The position numbers and the translations under genes were made by a program. A stretch of DNA of 64,000 bases from Aquabacter sp. L1I39 (GTDB taxonomy: Bacteria > Pseudomonadota > Alphaproteobacteria > Rhizobiales > Xanthobacteraceae): assembly GCF_017742835.1 (NCBI RefSeq), contig NZ_CP072392.1:1286-65285 (forward strand), given 5' to 3'. This document shows positions 46,045 to 56,134 of the stretch, one piece after another; position 1 is the stretch's first letter, and each line of letters opens with the position of its first letter. The notes beneath the pieces were generated by a model. It had not been told where the DNA came from. It saw only the letters and a program-made list of their open reading frames with translations, and made no database searches.

Positions 46045-46953
46045 TCACCCTTCCGGAGCCACCCCCACCTTCGCCTGGAACGCCCCGCGCAATCCCTCGG
46101 CAAGCGCTGCCGCCGCGGGGGAAAGCGTGCGGCGCGTGGGCGTGATGAGGCCGAGCGACCGGCGCACCACCGGTTTTTCAAGCCGCCGCATGACGAGACC
46201 CTGGCGCGGAAACATGGCAAAGGTCAGCGCCGGCAAGGCGGTGACGCCGAGCCCGGCCGCCACCAGAGCGACAGCGGATGGGATCTGCTCCACCTCGAAG
46301 CGGGGCGCGAGCGCCACGTCCGCCGCCGCAAGGCCGCCATCCACCAGGCGCCGAACGGACGTGGAGCGGGCAAGCGCGACGAAAGGATGGCCCGCAAGCG
46401 CCCCCCAGGCCAGCGCGCCCCGCCCCGCCAGCGGATGGTCCCGGCGCATGAGGGCATAGACATCGTCCGCCCCCAGGGGCTCGTAGGCGAGGAAGTCCCC
46501 GGCCGGGCGCATGGTGACCGCGAGGTCAGCCACCCCATCCTCCACCAGGGCCACGGCCCGCTCGTGCAGCACGTCGCACACCGCCAACTCGGCTTCCGGA
46601 AAGGCGCGACGCAGGGCCTCGGTGGCGGCCGGCAGAATGGCGGCAGCGATGGAGGGCAGGAGGGCGATGCAGACGCGTGGCCGCCTCTGCCCCCGCTCAG
46701 CAATGTCCTGGAGCCCCGCGCGCACGTCGCGCACCACTTCCTCGGCGAGACCCACCAGCGCTTCGCCATCCTTGGTGAGGCTCAGGCGGCGCGTGGTGCG
46801 GTCGAACAGGCGCAGGCCCAGCTCCGCCTCCATGCGCCGGATGCTCTCGCTCAAGGCCGGCTGCGAAATGCCCAGGGCCTGCGCGGCTTCCGTGAAGCTC
46901 AAGGCGCGGGCGGCGCAGGCGAAGACCTCCAACTGGCGCACGGTGATATTCAT
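46045..46953 (-). CDS. LysR family transcriptional regulator
   Basis: A 302-residue LysR protein with an N-terminal winged helix (residues 1-60; ITVRQLEVFACAARALSFTEAAQALGISQPAL) and a substrate-binding domain. It is divergent from the AtuA-like operon, so it probably regulates that operon with an effector related to its substrate. AT-rich palindromic DNA lies between them. Confidence 0.92.
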   Translation of the reverse strand: MNITVRQLEVFACAARALSFTEAAQALGISQPALSESIRRMEAELGLRLFDRTTRRLSLTKDGEALVGLAEEVVRDVRAGLQDIAERGQRRPRVCIALLPSIAAAILPAATEALRRAFPEAELAVCDVLHERAVALVEDGVADLAVTMRPAGDFLAYEPLGADDVYALMRRDHPLAGRGALAWGALAGHPFVALARSTSVRRLVDGGLAAADVALAPRFEVEQIPSAVALVAAGLGVTALPALTFAMFPRQGLVMRRLEKPVVRRSLGLITPTRRTLSPAAAALAEGLRGAFQAKVGVAPEG

Positions 46954-46954
46954 C

Positions 46955-47000
46955 GTATTACACTATGAAATTATATAATTGCATTATTTGACCTGATGAA
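46955..47000. promoter_or_regulatory. AT-rich divergent promoter with palindrome
   Basis: A 12-base palindrome AATTATATAATT (46969-46980) and an ATTACACTATGAAAT half-site lie in AT-rich DNA directly upstream of the LysR gene and ~110 bases before the AtuA-like gene. This is a plausible LysR-type binding region (T-N11-A). Confidence 0.5.
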
Positions 47001-47089
47001 TTTGTCCTGTCTAGGATTTCCGAAACCGGCGGGGGAACGATCGGTTCAGCCGCCGCGCCCGCGCAGACGGGCCGGCACGGGAGGACGGG

Positions 47090-48463
47090 ATGACGGACAT
47101 GGTGCGCATCGGCTCCGGTGCGGGCTTTGCGGGCGACCGGGTCGAGGCGGCGGTGCCGGTGGTGGCCGAACTCGCCCGGCACGAGGGACCGCGCTTCCTC
47201 ATCTTCGAGACCCTGGCGGAACGCACGCTTGCAGCCTGCCAGCTCGCCCGCCGCAATGACCCCTCTTGCGGCTACAGTCCGGCGCTGGAGCGCTTCGTCG
47301 CCCCCATCCTGGCATCCTGCCTGTCGTCGGGCATCCGCATCATCGGCAATTTCGGCGCCGCCAATCCCCGCGCCGCCGCCGCCCGCATCGCGGCTCTCGC
47401 CAAGGCCGCCGGCTTTTCCCCTTGTATCGCCGTCGTGGACGGTGCGAGCCTCGACGGCCGGTTGAGCGTCGCGGAGCTCGCCGCGCGAGAGGTGGGCGGC
47501 ACCTTGCTCCAAGGGCGGCAGGCCATTGTCTCGGCGGACGCCTATATCGGCGCCACCGCCATCATGGAGGGCCTGGACCTCGGCGCGGACATCGTGGTGA
47601 CCGGGCGCATTGCGGACCCGGCTCTGGCGCTGGGCCCGCTGCGCCATGTCTTCCGCTGGAACGAGGACGAGTGGGACCTTCTGGCCGCCGGGACGCTGGC
47701 CGGCCACCTCCTGGAGTGCGGGGCCCAGGTTTCGGGCGGCTATTTCGCCGATCCTGGCGTGAAGGACGTGCCGGACCTCTCCCATGTGGGCTTTCCCATC
47801 GCCGAGATCGCCCGCGACGGCACGCTGACCCTGACCAAGCCACCGGGCACCGGCGGGCGTATCGATCGCTTCACGGTGATCGAGCAGATGCTCTACGAGA
47901 TTCACGACCCCGCCGCCTATCTCACCCCCGACGTCGTGCTGGACCTCACCGCCGCCCGCGTGGAAGAGATCGGACCCGACCGGGTGCGGGTGTCCGGCGC
48001 GCGCGGGCATGCCCGGCCGGAGACGCTAAAGACCACGGTCTGCTTCGAAGCCGGGCATCTGGCGGAAGCCGAAATCTCCTATGCCGGCCCCAATGCCGCC
48101 GCCCGCGCGCAGCTTGCCGCACAGATCATCCGCACCCGCATGGCCGAGCAGGCGCCCCACCTTCTGGTGCGTGTGGATGCCATCGGCCTCGCCAGCCTGT
48201 TCAACGACACGGCGGGCACCGTTCTTGCCGAACAGGTCTTGCAGGCGCGCGCGCAGGATGTGCGCCTGCGCTTTGCCGCCCAGTCCACCGACCTTCAAGC
48301 CCTGAACCTGCTGCTCGACGAGGTGGAGGCGCTCTATTGCGTCGGCCCGGCCGGCGGCGGGGGCGTGCGGCGCCATCTCACCGCGCGCCTGTCCAGCGCC
48401 TCCTGCCTGGTGGAACGGTCCTTCACGCACCCGTGTGCCACCTTGCTGGAGGAAGCGGCATGA
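47090..48463 (+). CDS. Acyclic terpene utilisation AtuA family protein (DUF1446)
   Basis: A 457-residue DUF1446 protein, family-like from VRIGSGAGFAGDR to the end. AtuA is part of the citronellol/geraniol degradation cluster of Pseudomonas, but its activity is unknown, and many DUF1446 genes sit in hydroxyacid or aromatic clusters. It overlaps the next gene by four bases (ATGA), and GGGAGGACGGG precedes the start. The next gene is the small AtuA-related domain, so the full AtuA is split here. With a Bug solute-binding protein downstream, uptake and metabolism of an organic acid is likely. Confidence 0.87.
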   Translation: MTDMVRIGSGAGFAGDRVEAAVPVVAELARHEGPRFLIFETLAERTLAACQLARRNDPSCGYSPALERFVAPILASCLSSGIRIIGNFGAANPRAAAARIAALAKAAGFSPCIAVVDGASLDGRLSVAELAAREVGGTLLQGRQAIVSADAYIGATAIMEGLDLGADIVVTGRIADPALALGPLRHVFRWNEDEWDLLAAGTLAGHLLECGAQVSGGYFADPGVKDVPDLSHVGFPIAEIARDGTLTLTKPPGTGGRIDRFTVIEQMLYEIHDPAAYLTPDVVLDLTAARVEEIGPDRVRVSGARGHARPETLKTTVCFEAGHLAEAEISYAGPNAAARAQLAAQIIRTRMAEQAPHLLVRVDAIGLASLFNDTAGTVLAEQVLQARAQDVRLRFAAQSTDLQALNLLLDEVEALYCVGPAGGGGVRRHLTARLSSASCLVERSFTHPCATLLEEAA

Positions 48464-48849
48464 CCATGCACCGCCCCACCGCCCCGATCCTCCTGCACCG
48501 CCTCGCCTTTGCCCGCGCTGGCGACAAGGGCAACCGGCTCAATATCGCCATGGTCTGCCGCGTGCCCGAGGCCTACCCGGCCCTGGCGGAGCAAGTGACG
48601 GCCGATGCGGTCGCCGCCCATTTCGCCCCCCGGCGCCCCACCCGCGTGGTGCGCTACGACCTGCCCAACCTTGGCGCCTTCAACTTCGTGCTGGACGACG
48701 TGCTGGAGGGGGGCGTCAACGCCTCCCTCGGCCTCGACGGCCACGGCAAGGCCCTCTCCTTCCGCCTGCTCGAGCTGGAGCTGGCGCCGACGCAGAAGGT
48801 GCAGGAGGCGCTGCGCGTCCTGCCCGCCGCCCACGCAATAAACATCTGA
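48460..48849 (+). CDS. AtuA-related C-terminal domain protein
   Basis: A 129-residue protein matching the small domain found fused to, or next to, AtuA/DUF1446 proteins. Blocks LAFARAGDKGNRLNIAMVCR near residue 15 and LPNLGAFNFVLDDVLEGGVNASLGLDGHGKALS are the family core. The stop codon of the upstream gene overlaps the start. Two ATGs (48460, 48466) are possible. It presumably forms a complex with the DUF1446 protein. Confidence 0.87.
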   Translation: MTMHRPTAPILLHRLAFARAGDKGNRLNIAMVCRVPEAYPALAEQVTADAVAAHFAPRRPTRVVRYDLPNLGAFNFVLDDVLEGGVNASLGLDGHGKALSFRLLELELAPTQKVQEALRVLPAAHAINI

Positions 48850-48865
48850 AAACCGGAGGACGCCC

Positions 48866-49885
48866 ATGGACAAGACCCTTCACGCCCGGCCCTGCCGCCG
48901 CCCCCGCAGCTTCACCCGCCGCGCAGCCCTGGCGGCCGCCCTCGCGACCGGCTTGGCCGCAAGTTTCGCAGCGGCACCCGCCTTTGCGGAGACCTATCCC
49001 TCCCGTACCATCAAGTTCGTGGTGCCCTTTTCCGCCGGCAGCGCCACCGATACGCTGGCCCGCGTGCTCGCCCAGAATGTCTCGGTCACTCTCGGCGGGT
49101 CGGTTGTGGTCGAGAACGTGCCCGGCGCCAACGGCCAGATCGCAGCCTCGCAGGTGGCCCGCGCCGCGCCCGACGGTTACACGATCCTGATTACTTCCAA
49201 CTCCACACATGCTTCCAATCAGGCGCTCTACAAGAAGCTGAGCTATGACCATGTGAAGGATTTCGAGCCCATTTCGAAGCTCGGCTCCATCACGCTGGCT
49301 TTGGTGGTGAACCCCTCGGTGCCGGTGACCACCGCGCAGGAATTCCTGGCCTATGCCAAGGCCAATCCCGGCAAGCTCTCCTTCGGCGCCGGCTCCGCCT
49401 CCTCCCGCCTTGCGGTGGAGATGCTGAAAAGCCAGGCCGGGGTGGACATCCTTTATGTGCCCTACAAGTCCAATCCCCAGGCAGTGACCGATCTCCTGGG
49501 CGGCCAGGTGCAGGTGATGTTCGCCGACATCTCCACCACCATGCCGTCCGCCCGCGCCGGCAAGCTGAAGGCGCTCGCCGTCTCCAGCGCCGAGCGCTCC
49601 GCCCTCGCGCCTGACCTGCCGACCATGCGCGAGGCAGGCCTCAAGAGCTATGAGTTGACCGCCTGGTTCGCCGCCTTTGCCCCGGCCAAGACGCCGAAGG
49701 AGATCATCGACACCCTCGATAAGGCCTTCATCAAGGCCATGAGCGAGAAGTCGGTACAGGAGACCCTGATCGGGGCGGGCATCGAGCCGTCCTCCTCCAC
49801 CCCGGCGGAGCTCGCCGCCTTCGTCGCGTCCGAGACGAAGAAGTGGGCCGAGATCACGAAGGCGGCCGGCATCGAGCCAGAATGA
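48866..49885 (+). CDS. Tripartite tricarboxylate transporter substrate-binding protein (Bug family)
   Basis: A 339-residue periplasmic protein with a signal peptide (basic start, hydrophobic core to ~35, cleavage near AFA-ETYP) and the Bug core: YPSRTIKFVVPFSAGSATDTLAR, GANGQIAASQVARAAPDGYT, PVTTAQEFLAYAKANPGKLSFG. Bug proteins bind carboxylates or other anions for TctAB-type transport. No TctA or TctB gene is adjacent, so the membrane part must be elsewhere. It is 16 bases after the AtuA-related gene with ACCGGAGGACG as ribosome binding site. Confidence 0.92.
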   Translation: MDKTLHARPCRRPRSFTRRAALAAALATGLAASFAAAPAFAETYPSRTIKFVVPFSAGSATDTLARVLAQNVSVTLGGSVVVENVPGANGQIAASQVARAAPDGYTILITSNSTHASNQALYKKLSYDHVKDFEPISKLGSITLALVVNPSVPVTTAQEFLAYAKANPGKLSFGAGSASSRLAVEMLKSQAGVDILYVPYKSNPQAVTDLLGGQVQVMFADISTTMPSARAGKLKALAVSSAERSALAPDLPTMREAGLKSYELTAWFAAFAPAKTPKEIIDTLDKAFIKAMSEKSVQETLIGAGIEPSSSTPAELAAFVASETKKWAEITKAAGIEPE

Positions 49886-49973
49886 TCCAAGGCGCATCGG
49901 CCCGGCGGGGCCGCTCACCTTTGCGGCACCGCCAGCGTCCGAACGCCTTTCCTCTCGCCTCCGGCGCGCCTAT

Positions 49974-50882
49974 ATGGCCGCCATGAGCCATCTCCTGTTC
50001 GATCGCCCCCTGCTGCGCCGACGGCTCGCCCGTGCGGCGCGGCTCGGGCCCGCCGACTTCCTGCTGGACCGGGTCGCCGAGGATATGGCCGACCGCGTGA
50101 TGGCCGTGCGCCGGACTTTCGCGCGCGCGGTCGATCTCGGCACCCCCACCGATGCGGTGGCCCGGGCCCTGGCGGGCGCGGCCAATGTGGAACAGGTGTT
50201 CCGCGCCGCCCCCCTCGAGCTCGGGCTTCACAGCGCCTGCCCGGCCGTGGTCGCGGACGAGGAAGCACTGCCCTTCGCCGATGGCGCGCTGGACCTGGTG
50301 GTCTCTGGACTCTCCCTCCAGCATGTGAACGATCTCCCCGGCACCTTCGCGCAGGTGCGCCGCGCCCTGAAACCGGACGGGCTGTTTCTCGCCGCCCTCA
50401 TAGGCGGGGCGAGCCTGACCGAATTGCGCGAGGCCTTTGCGGCAGCCGAGACCGAGGTGACGGGCGGCCTCTCCCCCCGCGTGGCCCCTTTCGCCGACGT
50501 GCGGGACCTGGGCGGGCTTCTGCAGCGGGCCGGCCTCGCCTTGCCGGTCAGCGATACCGATCGCTTCACTGTGCGCTATTCCAGCCCGTTCGCCCTGTTG
50601 GCGGACCTGCGCCGGATGGGCGCCACCAATGCGCTTCTGGAGCGGCGGAAGGTGCCTCTGCCGCGGGCGGTGCTGCTGCGGGCGGCGGAACTGTATTTGG
50701 AGCGCTTCTCCGACCCGGACGGTCGGGTGCGCGCCACCTTCGAGATCGTCTGGCTCTCCGCCTGGGTGCCCCATGAAAGCCAGCAGAAGCCGGCCCGCCC
50801 CGGCTCCGCCCGCATGCGTCTCGCCGATGCATTAGGCACCGTGGAGCTCAAGTCGGGTGCAATGCCTGGCGATCCGACCTGA
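49974..50882 (+). CDS. NDUFAF5-like methyltransferase-fold protein
   Basis: A 302-residue protein like the BioC/NDUFAF5 group, whose mitochondrial member hydroxylates an arginine of complex I. Motif I is AVDLGTPTDAVARAL rather than a Gly-rich GxGxG loop, so SAM binding is atypical. FADGALDLVVSGLSLQHVNDLPGTFAQVRRALKPDGLFLAAL is the usual motif. Starts at 49974 or 49983 are both possible. Single gene, downstream of the Bug gene. Confidence 0.8.
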   Translation: MAAMSHLLFDRPLLRRRLARAARLGPADFLLDRVAEDMADRVMAVRRTFARAVDLGTPTDAVARALAGAANVEQVFRAAPLELGLHSACPAVVADEEALPFADGALDLVVSGLSLQHVNDLPGTFAQVRRALKPDGLFLAALIGGASLTELREAFAAAETEVTGGLSPRVAPFADVRDLGGLLQRAGLALPVSDTDRFTVRYSSPFALLADLRRMGATNALLERRKVPLPRAVLLRAAELYLERFSDPDGRVRATFEIVWLSAWVPHESQQKPARPGSARMRLADALGTVELKSGAMPGDPT

Positions 50883-51022
50883 GGGACGTGTCCGTCCCGC
50901 ACCCTGTTCCTCGCCTTGCACCCGCGGCCACATCAAGGCTATGCGATGAGAGACCCAAGAGCAGGCAGCGTGACTGCTCCATGCGACAGGGCGCGGCAGC
51001 GCCGGATGGGACGAGGCACATC

Positions 51023-51838
51023 ATGCGTGAAGAACGGCAAGCCACTGTCCGCATCGGCGACAAGGACTACCAGATCGTCTCGGACGACGACTACCTGGCC
51101 TATGTGGAGCACGGGTTCGAACCCGACACCGTCCTCCTGCTCAAGGCGCTCCTGCGCGAGGGGGACACCGTACTGGACGTGGGTGCCAATATCGGCTGCA
51201 CCGCCCTCCTGTTCAGCGAAACGGCCGGCGCAGTCCACGCCTTCGAGCCTTCGCCCACCACCTGGTCCTATCTCTCCCGCAACACGGCTCAGGCGAGCCA
51301 TGCCAATGTGGAGGCTCACAATTTCGGCCTTGGCGCAGAGGCGGGCGAGACCACCCTCACCTTCTCCCCCAACAACCGGTCTGGTGGCTTCGTATCGGAC
51401 CAGACAAAGGCCGCGGCGGGGCACACCACGGAAACCATCCGTATCCGTACCCTCGACGAGGTTGTCCCGGAGCTCGGGATCGGAAGGGTCGACCTGATCA
51501 AGATCGATGTGGAAGGCTTCGAGGGCCATGTGCTGCGTGGCGCCGGGCAGGTTCTGGCGAACCACAGCCCGCTGGTGACGGCGGAGCTGAACCACTGGTG
51601 CCTGAACGCTTTCCAGCGCGTATCCATTCCTGACTTCTTCGACCAGTTGCGCACCACCTTCCCCATCGTCCTGGCGGTGGATGGGGGCACCTATCTAGAC
51701 CTGAACGACGACAGCGAGCGCTATACGGTGATGTATCACCACATCCTGCACATGCGCTTTCCCAATGTGGTGGGCGCCTATGACGAGGCGCAACTGGCGC
51801 AGTTGCGTGCGACCCTGACCCACGGCTTCGCCGGCTGA
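51023..51838 (+). CDS. FkbM family methyltransferase
   Basis: A 271-residue methyltransferase. SAM motif is VLDVGANIGCTALLFSE near residue 48, then VHAFEPSPTTWSYLSRN and VDLIKIDVEGFEGHVLRGAG, all characteristic of the FkbM family that methylates hydroxyls of sugars and polyketides. The ATG at 51023 was chosen since GAGG lies eight bases before it; the frame upstream to 50888 is not conserved. It is convergent with the acyltransferase gene. Confidence 0.85.
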   Translation: MREERQATVRIGDKDYQIVSDDDYLAYVEHGFEPDTVLLLKALLREGDTVLDVGANIGCTALLFSETAGAVHAFEPSPTTWSYLSRNTAQASHANVEAHNFGLGAEAGETTLTFSPNNRSGGFVSDQTKAAAGHTTETIRIRTLDEVVPELGIGRVDLIKIDVEGFEGHVLRGAGQVLANHSPLVTAELNHWCLNAFQRVSIPDFFDQLRTTFPIVLAVDGGTYLDLNDDSERYTVMYHHILHMRFPNVVGAYDEAQLAQLRATLTHGFAG

Positions 51839-51854
51839 GCAACGTGCGGCGGCC

Positions 51855-52469
51855 TCAGCCGCCGTGCTTTTCCAGGAAAGCGTGCACGGTGAGCTGGCGG
51901 AAATCCTCCAGCGCCTCCCGCAGGCGCTGATGCTCCCAGTCCCACCAGGCCAGCGCCATCAGGCGTTCCGCCACATCCTCGGGAAAGCGCCACTTGATGA
52001 CCTGGGCCGGCACGCCGCCAACGATCGCATAAGGCGGCACGTCGCGCGTTACCACGGCGCCCGCGGCCACGATGGACCCGGTGCCAATGGTGCGGCCGGG
52101 CAGGATGACGGCCCCGTGCCCCACCCACACATCATGCCCCATGCGCACCGGCTGCTCCCGGCGCCACTGGAAGAAGCCGGGTTCATCTTCCGCATCGTCG
52201 AAATAGGCGGCAGCGCGATAGGTGAAATGAGACTGGCTGGCCCGCCACATGGGGTGGTTGCCGGGATTGATCCGCGTCATCGCCGCGATGGAGCAGAACT
52301 TGCCGATCTGGCTATAGGCGACTTCCGCATCCCCGGCGATGTAGGAATAGTCCCCCATCTCCACTTCCAGCAGCTTTGTCCGCGCGCCCACCTCGGTGTA
52401 GCGGCCAAGCTGGCACAGCTTCACCTGCGCCGTTGGGTCGATGGTGGGATCAACGCCGAGCTTCTTCAT
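51855..52469 (-). CDS. Hexapeptide-repeat acyltransferase (phosphonate-associated/XAT type)
   Basis: A 204-residue left-handed beta-helix transferase. Hexapeptide repeats ([36 protein letters not shown]) are followed by the characteristic [19 protein letters not shown] segment and [30 protein letters not shown]. The family is often next to phosphonate genes, and here it follows DUF1045 and phnM on the same strand. The acetyl acceptor is probably an aminoalkylphosphonate, inferred from context. Confidence 0.83.
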   Translation of the reverse strand: MKKLGVDPTIDPTAQVKLCQLGRYTEVGARTKLLEVEMGDYSYIAGDAEVAYSQIGKFCSIAAMTRINPGNHPMWRASQSHFTYRAAAYFDDAEDEPGFFQWRREQPVRMGHDVWVGHGAVILPGRTIGTGSIVAAGAVVTRDVPPYAIVGGVPAQVIKWRFPEDVAERLMALAWWDWEHQRLREALEDFRQLTVHAFLEKHGG

Positions 52470-52480
52470 GGCATGAGCCC

Positions 52481-53179
52481 TCAGAGAGGATGGAGCGGCG
52501 CGCGGGCGAACTGGTGGAAGCGCGCGCCCGGCGCCTCCTGCCGGAACAGGGCGAGATCCTCCACCATCAGCGGCAGATGGGCGCCGGAGGCGGCAAAGGC
52601 ATCGGCGAGTGTGTTCTGCACATGGATCGCCGCGTCCGCCTCCAGCGCGCCCGACAGGGTCATGTGGAAGCGGAACTCTTCCATCACATAGGGATAGCCA
52701 TATTGCTCCAGCAGCCGCACCTGCCGCTCGGAGAGGCGGTCGGGATTGCGCTTGGCGATCTCGGCGACGGTCAGGGGCGCGCGCAGATGGTCGAGTTGCG
52801 CCACCAGTTCGCCGGCCAGATCGTTCAGCACCGGGGTGGGCGCGGACGGGACCAAGGCGATGAAGGAACCGATGCCCTTCACCTCCAGCGGCGGCAGCTC
52901 GAAGGCGTGGTACTGGCCGGCAAGGGCGGTGAAGGCGGCGATGGCATCGGCCTCCGACACTCCCGGCGCGAGGCGGAAGGGGGGCTTCAGCGTGCCGTGA
53001 AAGCCGTATTGCCGCGGTTCGGCCGTCAGGTCGTGCCAGGAAGAGGCATCGAAGCCCGCCAGATCGAGCGGCGGCAGGTCTTCCCCCGTCACCGCGTCAT
53101 AGCCGAGAACCCGGGAGCCGAACTGCCAGAGGGCGCTGTCTGGCGCGGGGGCGAGATATACGGCGTAGCGCGGGGCCAT
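52481..53179 (-). CDS. DUF1045 phosphonate-operon protein (2H phosphoesterase-like)
   Basis: A 232-residue protein of the phosphonate-operon DUF1045 family. Two HxT motifs are present, HGTL at residues 61-64 and HMTL near residue 173, the hallmark of 2H phosphoesterases. It may open the cyclic ribose phosphate intermediate of C-P lyase, the role played by PhnP elsewhere; this is inference. GGAGAGGAA precedes the ATG at 53179. The frame upstream to 53272 is not conserved. It is between phnM and the acyltransferase gene. Confidence 0.83.
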   Translation of the reverse strand: MAPRYAVYLAPAPDSALWQFGSRVLGYDAVTGEDLPPLDLAGFDASSWHDLTAEPRQYGFHGTLKPPFRLAPGVSEADAIAAFTALAGQYHAFELPPLEVKGIGSFIALVPSAPTPVLNDLAGELVAQLDHLRAPLTVAEIAKRNPDRLSERQVRLLEQYGYPYVMEEFRFHMTLSGALEADAAIHVQNTLADAFAASGAHLPLMVEDLALFRQEAPGARFHQFARAPLHPL

Positions 53180-53293
53180 TTCCTCTCCACTTCGGTTTGG
53201 TGCCACGCAGCCGGCCGGTGCGGAACGGCTCAGGGCACTCCATCTGTGCCCGACTGCTTTAAACCGCACCACCCATCCCGGCGAGCGGTACGC

Positions 53294-54430
53294 TCAGAAG
53301 ACCCTTTCGCCCTTCACGCAGACCTCGCGCACGACGGGCGTGTCTCCCACCATGCGGAAACGCAGCAGGTCGGCGCGTAGGCCAGCAGCTAGGCGGCCGC
53401 GATCGGAAAGCCCGGCCATGCGCGCCGGTGCGCTGGTGACGAGCGCGAGCGCGCGCGGCAAGCCGATCGCATCGGACCGGCCCAGCCGGGTCGCTGCCTG
53501 GAGGAGGCTTGCTGGCACATAGTCGGAGGCGAGCGCATCCAGAAGGCCCTCGGCCATGAGGTCCTTCATGGCTACGCCGCCGGAATGGGAGCCGCCGCGC
53601 ACCACGTTCGGGGCCCCACCGATGGTGGTCAGGCCCTCCGCATGGGCGGTGCGGGCCGCCTCAAGCGTGGTGGGGAACTCGGAAATGGTGCAGCCGGAGG
53701 CCTTCGCATCATGCACATGCTCCGGCAGCGTGTCGTCGTGGCTCGCCAGGACGATGCCGGTGCCGGCGAGCAGCGCCACCATCCGCTCGTGATTGTCCTG
53801 CACCGCCGCGCGGCCGCGCTCGGTGCGCTCGGCCAGTTCCACCTCCACATCCTCGGCGGTCTTGCCAATGCCGAGGAGGAAGGTGCGCAGATGCTCCAGG
53901 TTGCGCCATTGCCGGGCGCCGGGCGTATGGTCCATGAGCGAGGCGAGGGTGACCACGGGGCGCGAGAGCTGCTGCTCCACCAAGTCCACCACGCCAGGAT
54001 CGGTCAGTTCGCACCGCAGATGGATCTGGTGATCGGCCCGGAAGAGGGACTGGTTCGCTTCCACCGCATCCAGCATCAGCGTGAACAATTCGCGCCGCAC
54101 GGACTTAGCCTGGTCGAACCCTCCCGCCGAAATGGCGTCGTAGACGGTGGTGACGCCGGCGGACACCACCTGCCCGTCATGGGCGAGCGCAGCGGCGCGG
54201 GCGTCGGGCCAGACGACCTTGGGCCGGGGCACGAAATGGCCTTCCAGCGCATCGGTGTGCAGGTCGATGAGGCCGGGGGAGAGGACATCACCCTCGCAAT
54301 CCTGCGCGCCGGGCAGCGTGCTACGGCCTTCGGCGACCTCAGCGATGGTGCCGTCGCGGACCACGATGGTCCCTGAGGCGAGGCGGTCGTCCAGGACCAG
54401 GATGGCGTTGGTGTAGATCGTCTCCATCAC
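53294..54430 (-). CDS. phnM: Alpha-D-ribose 1-methylphosphonate 5-triphosphate diphosphatase (PhnM)
   Basis: A 378-residue amidohydrolase-fold enzyme. The metal-binding LSPGLIDLHTDALEGHFVPRP region near residue 50, the HDDTLPEHVHDA block and LTTIGGAPNVVRGGSHSG are diagnostic of PhnM. It removes pyrophosphate from the triphosphate intermediate of C-P lyase. Two ATGs (54430, 54427) are possible. The lyase core genes phnGHIJKL are not in the window, so this is a satellite locus or an edge of a split operon. Confidence 0.88.
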   Translation of the reverse strand: MMETIYTNAILVLDDRLASGTIVVRDGTIAEVAEGRSTLPGAQDCEGDVLSPGLIDLHTDALEGHFVPRPKVVWPDARAAALAHDGQVVSAGVTTVYDAISAGGFDQAKSVRRELFTLMLDAVEANQSLFRADHQIHLRCELTDPGVVDLVEQQLSRPVVTLASLMDHTPGARQWRNLEHLRTFLLGIGKTAEDVEVELAERTERGRAAVQDNHERMVALLAGTGIVLASHDDTLPEHVHDAKASGCTISEFPTTLEAARTAHAEGLTTIGGAPNVVRGGSHSGGVAMKDLMAEGLLDALASDYVPASLLQAATRLGRSDAIGLPRALALVTSAPARMAGLSDRGRLAAGLRADLLRFRMVGDTPVVREVCVKGERVF

Positions 54431-54524
54431 GGCCTTCTCGGGTCTCGGGGGGAATCGTCGGAGACGCGCTTGTGCCCGCAGGCGGCTCCCTTGTCACGCC
54501 TCCATGACGACACGGTGACGGCCA

Positions 54525-56081
54525 TCAGGACGGCGGCGTCGGCTTGATCACCTTGTAGAGTTGGAACCGCGCGCCCTCGAACACCGGGGTCAGCCGGTCG
54601 GGGTCGGGATTGATGTCCCCCGGCTCAGTGAAGAGCAGATAGACATAGTCGAAATGCTTCGGCCACAGATCCCAGTAGCGGGGGCCGTCCGGGCTCGGCT
54701 CGTCCTCGGTGAGCAGCATCTGCTCGAGCGTGGGGGGATTGCCATCCTCGGTGTCGACGAAATCGCGATAGGGCGGCCGTACCCGCAGGATCTGCTTGCC
54801 GGCCACGTTGAAGACGGTGGGGATGAGGGCCGACTTTTCGATGATGGCGAGGCAGGCGGCATGCACGAGGCCCAGATCGGTGACGTCGGTACCGCCGCGA
54901 GGATCGGCATAGACCACCAGCACCTTGGCCCCCCGGTCGATCTTGTCCACCGAAGCGTCGAAGGCGCCCGTCCACCGGGAGAGCCGATCCCAGACCACCT
55001 GCACCTCGGCGACGCGAATGCAGAGCAGCAGCACCAGCACCACCGCAAATCCCCGGCGCGCCAGGCGGTGGCGCAGGTCCACCTGGATGCAGGCGATGAT
55101 CATGAAGGCGACAGCAATGGGCAGGCGCTGATCGGCCATATAGGTCGCGAAGACGGTGCGCGGCATGGCCAGGTACACCGCACCGGACACGATGAGCAGC
55201 GGCCACAGCACCGGATGGACGCGCAGGAGATGATGCCGGCTGGCCCAGGCAGCGGCCAGCACCACGACGCCCGTAAGGGTGAACGCCACGATGTCGTAAT
55301 AGACGTTCACGACGAACTCGATCCCGTCGAGCTTGCCGCGCGGTTCCCAGTAATTCTGCCCCGACAGGCCCCAGGTGGGGCTCATGAGCAGCATGGGGAT
55401 GACGGGAAGGAAGGGCAGCCCGGCAGCCACGAACGGCAGGAGGCGCGGCGCCAGGGGCGCGCGGCGGTCGCGCACCAGGATCCATATCTCATAGGCCAAA
55501 AGGCCCATGCCATAGATGCCCACCGACACCAGATGGCAGAAGAACAGCGCAACAACGAAGAGCAGGGCGGCTGGATAGCGCCAGAGGCTTTGCCGCAGCC
55601 CGATCCAGGTGGTCAGCGCCAGCAAAGCAAGGCCGATGCCGAACACATAATTCATCACCCCGATCAGGAAGACGGAGTTGTAGAGCAGCGGAAAGGCCAG
55701 AAGCGGGATCGCCGACCATTGTCCGAACAGCGCCCGGTGCAGCGTCAAGGTCCCGAACGCGATCAGGCCAAAGCACATGAGCGTGTAGATCTCACCTGCC
55801 ACGAACACGGTGGCCAGCCGCTGGAGGGGCGGAACGATCATGTCCATCATCAGGTTTGGCAGGACCGACCATTCCAACGTGTAATAGCGGGCGAGCTGTG
55901 GGTCGGACTTCACCTGCGCAATGATGTGCATGCGCGAGAGATGGTTCACATAATCCGACAGCGGCGGGATGGGATGCGTCACCACCGGGATCGCGACGAT
56001 CGCGAAGCAAAGGAGGAACAGGAGCGCAATGCGCGAAGGGCGCAGGTCCAGGGCGCGGCGGGCGGGCTTCGGCGTGGTCAT
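54525..56081 (-). CDS. Multi-spanning membrane protein, GT-C-like, unknown function
   Basis: A 518-residue protein with about eleven membrane helices and a C-terminal soluble domain of ~120 residues ([17 protein letters not shown]...). An early acidic DYVNHLSRM follows the first helix, as in GT-C enzymes, but no family signature is certain. It could transfer sugars from lipid carriers or act in polysaccharide export. Single gene, divergent from argB, separated by palindromic intergenic DNA. Confidence 0.7.
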   Translation of the reverse strand: MTTPKPARRALDLRPSRIALLFLLCFAIVAIPVVTHPIPPLSDYVNHLSRMHIIAQVKSDPQLARYYTLEWSVLPNLMMDMIVPPLQRLATVFVAGEIYTLMCFGLIAFGTLTLHRALFGQWSAIPLLAFPLLYNSVFLIGVMNYVFGIGLALLALTTWIGLRQSLWRYPAALLFVVALFFCHLVSVGIYGMGLLAYEIWILVRDRRAPLAPRLLPFVAAGLPFLPVIPMLLMSPTWGLSGQNYWEPRGKLDGIEFVVNVYYDIVAFTLTGVVVLAAAWASRHHLLRVHPVLWPLLIVSGAVYLAMPRTVFATYMADQRLPIAVAFMIIACIQVDLRHRLARRGFAVVLVLLLCIRVAEVQVVWDRLSRWTGAFDASVDKIDRGAKVLVVYADPRGGTDVTDLGLVHAACLAIIEKSALIPTVFNVAGKQILRVRPPYRDFVDTEDGNPPTLEQMLLTEDEPSPDGPRYWDLWPKHFDYVYLLFTEPGDINPDPDRLTPVFEGARFQLYKVIKPTPPS

Positions 56082-56134
56082 CGGCGGATGGATCTACCTG
56101 GAGAGCTATTCCCGCACGCGGGCGTTCGGCCAGC

